DNA of 64,000 nucleotides, taken from contig NC_016459.1 in assembly GCF_000226115.1 (NCBI RefSeq), forward strand, positions 744,001 to 808,000, in the 5' to 3' direction. Position 1 is the stretch's first letter; each line of letters starts with the position of its first letter. Positions 53,628 through 61,812 of this stretch are shown here, in pieces. The notes under the pieces are model-generated. The model saw only the letters and a program-made list of their open reading frames with translations. It did not search any database and was not told where the DNA came from. This DNA comes from Thermothielavioides terrestris NRRL 8126 (Eukaryota; Ascomycota; Sordariomycetes; Sordariales; Chaetomiaceae). The position numbers and the translations under genes are program-made.

Positions 53628-53929
53628 CTAAGTGACGTCCCGTGTAAGTTGAGCGGGCTTGATTATCCGGTTATGGCACCACCGGACATTCGCATCTCCA
53701 ACCATAACTGTTGGAGCCAAGCCCTTGGGTGCGGAGATGCGGGGGAAGGCCGGCAGCAGCCAAACAAGCCAAGAGAGGACATCGGCGCATACATTTACAC
53801 CCGCTTCGCGTAGGATGATTCCTTCAATTGTGCCTGCATGCCGCCGCATACAACAATCTTTATCGACGACGACAAGCCCGCCTGCCCCATGAAGAGTGTA
53901 TCAACACAACCACCATCACCACCACCGCC

Positions 53930-55344
53930 ATGCCGCTCAGCAAAATCATCGTCGTCGGCGCCGGCCCCTCCGGCCTGCTGCTAACCCTCCTCCTCGCTCG
54001 CGCCAACATCACGGTCGAGCTGCTGGAGCAGACGCACTCGCTCGACACGAACCCGCGCGCGAGCCACTACACGGCCGAGTCGTGCATGGAGTTCGACCGG
54101 GCCGGCATCCTGGACGAGGTGCGCGCGCAGGGGTTCACGCCGGACGGGGTGTCCTGGCGGCGGCTGGACGAGCGCAAGACGCGGCTGGTCTCGCTGCGCA
54201 ACGCCATCAACGATCCGGACGCCGAGCCGGGGCGCTACCGCATGGTGTGCCTGCCGCTGCACAAGCTGGGGAAGATCCTCGAGGCGCGGGTCAGGGCGCA
54301 GCCCACGGCTGAGATCAAGTACGGGCATAAGGTCGTGGAGATTGGGGAGGATGCGGGGAAGGGGAAGGCGTGGGTGAGGGTGGAGAAGGAGGACGGCAGC
54401 AGCGAGGTGCGCGAGGCGGATTACGTGGTGGGTTGCGACGGCGCGAATAGCATCGTCAGGAGGAAGCTGTTTGGAGACATGGTGTTTCCTGGTTTCACGT
54501 GGGATCAGCAAATCGTGGCGACGAATATGTACTACGACTACGAGCCCTATGACTACGATGATAGTCAGTTTTTTGTTCATCCGGAGCATTGGTGAGTCTT
54601 AACGCCCGTCCGATTGGGTGAGAGTTGGTCATGCACTGACAGCGCCAGGCACATGGTGGCAAAGATCCAGACAGACGGTCTTTACCGGGTCACATATGGC
54701 GAGGTCGGCGGGCTCACCTACGAGCAGTTGAAGGAGCGGCAGCCGGCAAAGTTTCAGGCCTTCCTGCCGGGTAATCCGACGCCTGACAAGTACAAGCTTG
54801 TCAACTTTAGCCCGTACAAAGTCCACCAGCGGTGCGTTGACAAGATGCGAGTGGGCCGCTTCTTGTTGGCGGCGGACGCGGCGCATTTGTGTAACCCCTT
54901 GTGAGTCGAATGTCAAGTTCAAAGTCCAAGCTCGAAGCGCGGCCACTGACATTTGGACAGCGGTGGCATGGGTCTCACGGGCGGGATTGCAGACATCGGC
55001 AGTCTGTACGATGCCTTGGTGGGCATCCATACCGGTCAGGCCGATGACTCAATTCTCGACAAGTACGACGAGGTGCGGAGGCGGATTTGGCACGACATCA
55101 TCAACCCGATCTCATCGGATAACATGACGCGCCTGTTCAAGTACTCTGGTCCTGATGAGGCAATGGAGAAGGATCCGTTCTTCAAGCTGGTCACTCGGAT
55201 GCAGAACCCTGGTGATGGAGAAGATGAGCCCCCAAATGTGAGTATCAGACCCCAACCGCAGCAGCCGGTTCGCTGACTTGGTGTTACCGATAGCCCGGGC
55301 TACCATCGCTGCGTTACGACATGACCCAGCACTACCGCAAGTGA
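53930..55344 (+). CDS. FAD-dependent monooxygenase (FAD_binding_3, aromatic hydroxylase type)
   Basis: Exons 53930-54591, 54649-54900, 54961-55237 and 55294-55344 give 413 residues. All four joints use GTGAGT donors and CAG/TAG acceptors and keep frame. Motifs: GAGPSG dinucleotide fold at residues 10-15 (after SKIIVV), GCDGANS, and the FAD ribityl motif DAAHLCNPFGGMG, which is formed across the exon 2-3 joint. These define group A flavoprotein monooxygenases, which hydroxylate phenolic or related ring substrates with NAD(P)H and O2. The product is on the short side because there is no thioredoxin-like C-terminal domain. Probably cytosolic. The substrate is unknown. Confidence 0.9.
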
Positions 55345-56986
55345 TGTGGAGCGTCAGCCTCGGAGAATATGGACATGAAAGGGGGCACGCTGCTGGAGCA
55401 GCTAGAAGCTCATGCATTGCGACAGTCCGATTAAGGTAGGCACTACCATCTTATGGACCAGGCAGAAATGCATGAATCTGCAAGTGAGTGACGAATGAGG
55501 CCTACATGCACGGAGGTATTGTAGTTAGTGGTGCTTTCGAGGAGTCTCAGACTCAGGTGCGGGGTGTCCACTGTCAAGCAATTGGGCAGCGCCAAACAAA
55601 CGAAGTGAACAATGTCGCCGTCAGTCTTGGAATTGGTATTCCAGTTTCAAGGATCCAACCTCCGAACTAGCTGCTGGCGAACCGCTAGGCTGTCCATCAG
55701 GCCAGCGCCAATCGTCGTCCATCCCCGCCCTCCCAGGACCCAGAGATGCAGACTGGAAGCGGGGAGAGGAATCGTCTTGTATTCACTAGCGCCAACAACT
55801 TCGAGCCTAGCCAGCCCGAGCACAGGCACGGTTCACAAGGCTGGGCAGAATCTCCGCCCACGAGCGTAGGCACCCACTCACACCTCGCCATTGCTGCCTG
55901 CTTGACATGCTACACGCTCCTGCACCGATGCGTTGGCAGCCGCTGGTGTGGTTGCGTGAGCCATTTCATGCCACTAACAGCTTCGCATCAACTCCGGAGG
56001 CGCCCTGCGCCTCGCCGAAGGCACCTTCTCGTCATGCGATATGTAGAGGTACATATACGGCCTGGTCCCGTCCGTCCCCGCCGCGTTGCCATGAGTTGCA
56101 GGAGATCTCGGGCCAACAAACCCCCGTCTCGTTTGCACAGACGCGACAAGGACGCTCGTCATCACCGCGCTACCATCAGGATGTGCACTTACGTGACCAT
56201 CACCCGCATCTTTAACAAATCTTGCCGGCGGAGCCCTGCGCACACGATATCGACTCGGCAAGTCACGTCCTACTGCGACACCGGCTTGGGTCTGCTCTGT
56301 CCAAATCTCGCCGAAGATGGGACCACACGTTTTGGTTCAGTTCCCAGCAAGGAGGTCTGCCCTCTCTGCCCTCCCAGCTAAAGTACCTAGGTAGCACTCA
56401 TCTCATCCGATACTTCGAAACGAGCGGGGCTAATGTTTCTTCCTCAGCAGCTTGCGGCGGGGAAGTCAGTGATGACCCCGAGATTCCTCGGTGGCTGTTG
56501 GCGAATATGGCTATGGTGGTCCCCGCGGTCTGGGAAGGGCAACGGTGTCGAGTGTGTCATTGGTAGAATTCGGGGGTGATCCGTTGACTTGTATTCACCG
56601 ACCCTCGGTCCGTCACCCAGACGGATGGCCCCAGCATGCTCACAGGAATTGACACTTGTTGCGGAGGACCCCCGTTGCTTCTCTTTCAAGATCTGCTGAA
56701 ATCCAATGATTTAGTAGGCATTTGATTGGGTTGAGTCCCCGCCAACGTATCACAGTAATAAAATATGCGCATATCGTGGCTGGGCATCTCAAAGGTAACT
56801 TTGGTCCACGGGATTGCGGCCAACATCGGTACTAGCTGACTGCCAAGAGGGGTGAGATTTTTGCGATTGAAGGACACCTGGCCCTGAGAACTCCTTGTTC
56901 CCCCACCCTCTCCCACGACTCCACTCTTTCCCCGACATCCCTTAAGAAATCAAGAAGATACCCTTGTTTGTTGACCCATGCCATCG
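55345..56986. other. Gene-poor intergenic DNA
   Basis: 1.6 kb between convergent genes. Several frames of 80-210 codons exist on the plus strand, but none has domain text or a plausible composition. Confidence 0.5.
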
Positions 56987-57778
56987 TTAATGAGAGCTAT
57001 CAGCCCCATTGACCCTATCCGTCAGATCTCGCACTACCTCCTCTACGGCGCTGTAGCGCTCCTTCCAGCAGGATTCAATGACATCTCCAAGGACCAACGC
57101 GTCAACAGCTGGAAAGTCTTCCCGTTTTAGACGCTCGTCCATCTCATCCTCGCTGAGGCCGGGAAACACTCGTGCCCACGACATTATTTCGTACATGGCC
57201 GAGCCCAGCGCAAAAAGCTCCCTTTTGTTCCGCGGACGTTCTCTGAAATCCCTTCCCCTACACGGCAATTCATAATCCTGGTCCTCGAGCGTGCCAGTGT
57301 GGTAGCCGAGGGCGTCGGCAACCGAACCGCCAAAGTCGCCGATCTTGACGTGGAAACCGGGGAACAGAAAGATATTCTTGGTCGACAGGTCAGAATGCCA
57401 CACGCCGCAAGCATGTACATGAGACAGGCCCGCTGCAATCTCAAGGACCATATTCAGGCGCGTCTGCAGCGGCGGGCCGTCGTTCGGATGTCTCTCGAGG
57501 TAGCGTCTCAGGTCGCCCAGTGGCGCCAACTCGAGCCGCAAGGCGCGCACGCCCGGATGGATCTCCTCCAGGCCGAAGCATTGGAGTATATTGGGGTGAT
57601 CGCCAAGAAGCTTGTAGATTGCATGCTCCTTGACGATGTTCTCATCTGATGGATTCTCGAACGACGCGCAGTGGCGGCCGTTCTCCCACACGTCCTGGCC
57701 TTTCAGCACCGTCTTGCCGTCCGTACAGGTTATGAAGGCCGAAGCGCCCATGCCGATGATTGAGTGGTGCCAACCCAT
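56987..57778 (-). CDS. Small serine/threonine protein kinase
   Basis: 264 residues from ATG at 57778 (MGWHHSIIGMGASAFITCTDG). The compact single-domain kinase has a glycine-rich-loop equivalent GMGASAF, ATP lysine in TVLKG, helix C EHAIYKLL, catalytic loop HSDLSTKNIF (HRD as HSD, Asp and Asn present) and metal motif GDFGGS. GSAMYEIMSW follows in the C-lobe. All catalytic residues are present, so it may be active. The frame stays open upstream to 57865 but with no ATG. A MITE sits 116 bases before the ATG. Such short kinases are frequent in fungal accessory genomes. Target unknown. Confidence 0.82.
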   Translation of the reverse strand: MGWHHSIIGMGASAFITCTDGKTVLKGQDVWENGRHCASFENPSDENIVKEHAIYKLLGDHPNILQCFGLEEIHPGVRALRLELAPLGDLRRYLERHPNDGPPLQTRLNMVLEIAAGLSHVHACGVWHSDLSTKNIFLFPGFHVKIGDFGGSVADALGYHTGTLEDQDYELPCRGRDFRERPRNKRELFALGSAMYEIMSWARVFPGLSEDEMDERLKREDFPAVDALVLGDVIESCWKERYSAVEEVVRDLTDRVNGADSSH

Positions 57779-57893
57779 TGCGGTCGCGTTTCGGGCAAGA
57801 GGTCGCGGTAGTGGGCGTTGTGAAGGAACAGGGAGATGGCCGCGAACGGTGTTTGTGCGGGCCACTCAAACGCCAGACGCCCGGGTTTACAGC

Positions 57894-58287
57894 TGGATCT
57901 TAAAGAGGTCCCGCCAAGACTAATTTCGGCCAATTGTCGGCAATGTTTTTACAACGTCAGTACCCCGCCAAGACCGCCACGGGGTTTGCACTATCGCCAA
58001 GGGTTAGTTCGCCGGGGGTACGGGGGGCAGCGCCAGCCCCCCGCTAGTTAGGGTGAGTGTTATAGTTAAGGTAACGGTCAAGGTTAGGATACGGGTTAAC
58101 TTCGTTTTCTTTTTTTTTTTTTTAATTTGGTTGAGGTTTCGCGAAGTTGCTGCTACGAGTCTTTGCAATTCTTCGTTGTTGATGTTGCTCGAAGTCGTGG
58201 CGACCCCGCTCCCTCGCGGCAATTTGTAAATACTTGTAAGCGGTAGGTTCCGAAATTAGTCTTGGCGGGACCTCTTTAAGAATAACC
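57894..58287. mobile_element. Mutator-like MITE copy B (394 bp)
   Basis: The same TGGATCTTAAAGAGGTCCCG terminus and interior as copy A, flanked by a perfect 10-bp duplication GGTTTACAGC (57884-57893, 58288-58297). Inserted in the upstream region of the minus-strand kinase. Confidence 0.9.
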
Positions 58288-58297
58288 GGTTTACAGC

Positions 58298-58817
58298 GGG
58301 TTCAGGCATCCGCCAGACGCACAGTGCGCCAACAAATCGGGTGAAGGCACCCACTTGTGGCTGGACAGGTCTTGGCGCGTAGTTCCGAGGCTTGGACGAC
58401 AGGTAGACAGAGCAAACACACACACGGATGGCAAGAGGCAAACGCTCACTACTGAATGCCTTTAACTTTGCTACTACAATATGTGGATTGGTGGTAAGCT
58501 GCTAAGCTCGCCTGTTATTGTCCTTGCCACAGCGATCGGTCTTTCGTTGATTCTCAACTCAAAGTCGCAGCCACGCTGCTGAAGTTCCGTGTAATTGCTG
58601 CTGAAGTGATCAGAATTAACTCATCACTTCAGCTTGGTATCAGACTGCCATCTGGATCAGCATGTCTCTATACTTCCGATCTCTCTGGCTTGCCCCCTCC
58701 CTTCCGCCCCCCCCCCCAAAAAAAAAATAAATTAAAATAAAATAAAATAAAATAAAATACACCATATTCACAAAGTCTGGCAACGTCTACTCCATTAGAT
58801 ACCTCAACTAACCTCCC
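58298..58817. other. Intergenic with simple repeats
   Basis: Poly-C/poly-A and (AAAAT)n at about 58708-58757. No gene seen. Confidence 0.5.
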
Positions 58818-58979
58818 CTACTCCGATGTGTCACCTGACCTCTCTTGAAGAATCTCTGGCCGCAGCTGGACCATCTTGTTGGACTCCCCTCGGGCATTCT
58901 TCTTGGGATCCCACTCGGCATCCGCAGGGCTGCCGCCCGCTAGATTCCTCCGATCACGCGGGGGGAACCACTCGGGCAT
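58818..58979 (-). CDS. Candidate 53-residue protein
   Basis: Single frame opening MPEWFPPRDRRNLAGG, with WDPKKNARGES and VQLRPEILQERSGD. It is hydrophilic with a natural-looking composition and a good ATG context (TCATC before ATG). No signal peptide and no family recognised. It lies downstream of the caleosin gene on the same strand and could alternatively be part of a longer 3' transcript. A real small gene is plausible but unproven. Confidence 0.4.
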   Translation of the reverse strand: MPEWFPPRDRRNLAGGSPADAEWDPKKNARGESNKMVQLRPEILQERSGDTSE

Positions 58980-59329
58980 GATGGAACGGGAATGTCAAGG
59001 GACTGCTGACTCCACGAGGACGAGAGGGAGACATTGAAGGTGTGCCGGCCACCCCATGTATACTCTCAGGTTGGGCCGATGAGTTGGCTAATACCGCGGT
59101 TGCACCAATCTGATCTGTGTGCCGAGATCTTCCAAGCCATTTAACTTTTACTTTGCTTCATCCAGCTGGTGACAACGACCCATCTCTGAAGGTATCATCT
59201 GCCTTCCTGCAACCAATTCACTTCATTAGCCCCTGAGAAGAAACCCATCGGTCAGCTCGGCACCCCGCTCACGAGACCCGAGGTGCAGCACATCCCGTTA
59301 GCCCAGGTCTAAAACCCACATCCAACTAG

Positions 59330-60407
59330 CTACATGACGTGGCTCTTGGACTTTCTCTGGCCTATGGCGATGAGGTCTCGTAGACCAAAGCCCTTGTTCC
59401 AGCCCTTTCCGGACTCCCGGGCCTCCTTGATCTTCCAGAAGATGGTACCCTGGAGAAGTCAGCATCCGAGGATGAACGAGGAGACCTGAGCAGCAAGCAC
59501 ACTCACATCATAGGTCTGCCGGAGATCCTCCTTGGACACACGTCCATTCTTCTGCAACAGCAGCCAGGTGGTGCCAAACTCGAAGATGGCAGCGCCCCAC
59601 TGAAGGCACCTGTTAGCAACGCTTCGTTGCTAAAAAACGCTCCCAGCCACCGTATCTGGTAAACATACCCCGAACGGATCGGCGGCCAGCCGATGGCCCT
59701 TAATCATGCGCCACAGCTCACCCGCCGACAGCGAGCCGGAGTTGTGGACGTCCCACTTGGAGAACATGTCCTCGAACATCTGCGGCACAAAGCGGCCCTC
59801 CTTGTCGTACGTGCCGGAGTCGGAGCCGTGCTGTCCTTTCATCAGCGTTCCCCGCTCACATACGACCTGACCTGACCGTAGGTACCAGTGCAAAGCCTAC
59901 CTTCGCCTTATGGATCCCGCCCACGTACACGCGGAACAACGGGTCCGGCCACCACGACACGGCCAGCCGCGTCGGGTAGGAGAAGTTGACATTGACGATG
60001 AGCATCGCGAGCAGCGAGAACAGCACGTTGAACCCGAGGTCCCGGAAGCCGATGTAGGTGTCCCACGGAGAGATCAGCCCGTCGGCGTCGCGGTCCCAGA
60101 ACAGGACGTGCTGCTGGAGCACCGTCTACAAGATATACCGCCCCAGTCAGCCATCCACCTGGGCTTATTCATGCCCGTCCGATCGGAATCTTGATGTGGC
60201 GAGAATGGAGGTAAGAGCACCACAGAAAAGGAAGCTCACGTAATCTTTGTACTTGACCACCGACTCGGGGCTACCATCCGGCGCCGCGGTCGACGCGGCA
60301 ATGTTTGCGCGCGCAATGCCCGGCTTGGACAGGAAGGCATCGACGTTGGCGGCCTGCTTGCGCGCGGCTGTCGGTGGGCAGTGGGAGGCGGCCGTGTCAA
60401 AATCCAT
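59330..60407 (-). CDS. Caleosin / peroxygenase
   Basis: Five exons, 60407-60240, 60125-59901, 59830-59669, 59599-59507 and 59449-59330, give 255 residues. Every joint is in frame with GT-AG. The EF-hand is DRDADGLISPWD, preceded by the invariant HVLFW histidine. The membrane segment is NVLFSLLAMLIVNV with a following proline-containing turn, then the second haem-ligand-type His in AKHGSDSGTYD, which is restored by splicing. Caleosins bind calcium and haem, coat lipid droplets and epoxidise or hydroxylate fatty-acid hydroperoxides. The Ser/Pro/Lys-rich sequence upstream of MDFDTAAS has no ATG and is taken as leader. Fungal members affect sporulation and lipid storage. Confidence 0.9.
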
Positions 60408-61018
60408 GGTGCTGGCTATGGTGGTGGTGGGGCTGGATCCGCCTGACACGGAGGCTTCGGCGTGGGCGGGGGAGGTGGAAGATGATTGTGATGCTGATGG
60501 TGGTTTTGGATGGCCGCTGCCGGGGTGGGAGCCGGCAGGCTTTTTGTTCTTGCTCTTGTTCTTTGATTTGGCCGTGGTGGGCGAGTTGGGGAGGGGATTG
60601 AAGGGGCCAAGTGAACCGTGATGAAATTGACTTAAAATTGAAGAGAGGGATGAGAAGACGGGCTTGGAAACCGGTCTACGCACACAACAGATGCATGAAA
60701 TGCTCGACTAACCTACGTTCTGTAATGGCCGATTAGGGGTAAGCCCTTGTTTGGCATGATGTCAGGATTACTGCTGCGCGTTTTCATACTTTCATAAGGT
60801 AGGGTACAAAAGGGCCCTGACGTCACGACATGTCTGGTCAGGGGCATGTCAGGCTACAATCACATGCGCGCAATCAAGCACACTCGAACAGCTGTGGAGC
60901 GCGTTCCTTGCCCTAGATCGGAGTTGCAGGGCTGAAACTTGTTGGCACATCGAGCGCTGCCCGGATCCAATGCAGGTTGGGAGATTCAGACACAACCGGG
61001 GCAAAAAGAACATTACGC
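60408..61018. other. Promoter of the caleosin gene and tRNA 3' flank
   Basis: No further gene seen. On the minus strand a CTTTTTG run at about 61002-61008 follows the tRNA and can serve as Pol III terminator. Confidence 0.5.
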
Positions 61019-61109
61019 TCGGATACCGGGAGTCGAACCCGGGGCTGTTGAGAGAGCAGTCACCCCTGAGGAGTGAGAGTCAACGATGTTACCGCTACAC
61101 CATACCCGA
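61019..61109 (-). tRNA. tRNA-Glu (anticodon CTC) with an intron
   Basis: On the minus strand a cloverleaf folds: acceptor TCGGGTA/TATCCGA, D-arm TGGTGTAGCGGTAACATC, anticodon stem GTTGA/TCAAC, T-arm CCGGGTTCGACTCCCGG. The loop CTCTCA-C places CTC as anticodon. About 21 bases (CTCCTCAGG...GCTCT) sit one base 3' of the anticodon, the standard position for a nuclear tRNA intron. B-box GGTTCGACTCC and A-box TGGTGTAGCGG are present. A downstream T5 run is the terminator. Confidence 0.85.
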
Positions 61110-61812
61110 CTGAGTCAGATGTGGTTCCGAATGTTGGATTCGGCCAACGGAATCAGAGCTTTTTGAAAAGCCCTGCAGGGGTGACTGCTGTGGACTCCGC
61201 GTGGTGTGGACTCCACATTGGACGCTGCTTTAGGCACGATCACGTTGGGGACCTTAATTCTTCTATCCAACTCATAAGACTTCAGTGGTCTTGTTGAACT
61301 TGGAATATCCAGACGGCAACACAGACAACGAGGGTGGAAGGCCGGGTGCTGCCCTACCATAACAACTATACCGTCCAGTTCAGTTTACCCGCCCAAAGCC
61401 GCGCCTCGGTACTTACTCGGCATATCTATACCGGAAAGGCTGGCGGGAGCATTCCATTCGTGGCCACCGAAACGGAGAAATATGCAGATGCAACGCAAGT
61501 GGCCGCCAGCTCGCCCGTCAATATGCAGACTTGATTGCCGTGCGCGCGGGCCGCACGACTTGGCTTTGCCAGGGGCGGCAGGCGGACGGCCAAAGAGGGA
61601 CCAGGTCACGGTGGTGCTTTCACCCCGCGACGCCTTTCGAGATGCTGTGCTACTTGCTACTTATGCGCCACGCCTGCCGTGGAATCTTGCCTACCCAGTG
61701 GCCGGCTGTCGCTCTTGCCATTATTTGAGCTGGCCCCTGAGCCGCTCACAAAGCCCTTCCGCCACCTCGCGTTGAGCTCAAGTCAAGCATAATTAGACGC
61801 CACACATACACA
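61110..61812. other. Intergenic, promoter of the glucosaminidase gene
   Basis: No supported gene. A 14-base word at about 61177-61190 (CAGGGGTGACTGCT) is the reverse complement of bases within the tRNA intron. Confidence 0.5.

Larger units (their letters stand above)
53213..53632 (+). mobile_element. TRIM: 410-bp miniature LTR retroelement (53218-53627) with target duplication
   Basis: Two 69-bp LTRs (53218-53286, 53559-53627), TGTCGCGCA...GTTGTGACA, are almost identical. They are flanked by a perfect 5-bp duplication CTAAG (53213-53217, 53628-53632). A primer site GTTATGAGCCCGG directly follows the left LTR and a TCTGGGGGGG purine tract precedes the right one. The 272-bp interior has no coding capacity. 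All features of a terminal-repeat retrotransposon in miniature are present, and it is not RIPped. Confidence 0.9.

Noticed and set aside
55746..56381. 211-codon plus-strand frame
   Set aside because: Arg/His/Pro/Cys-rich, no domain, no ATG context or introns. Looks random.
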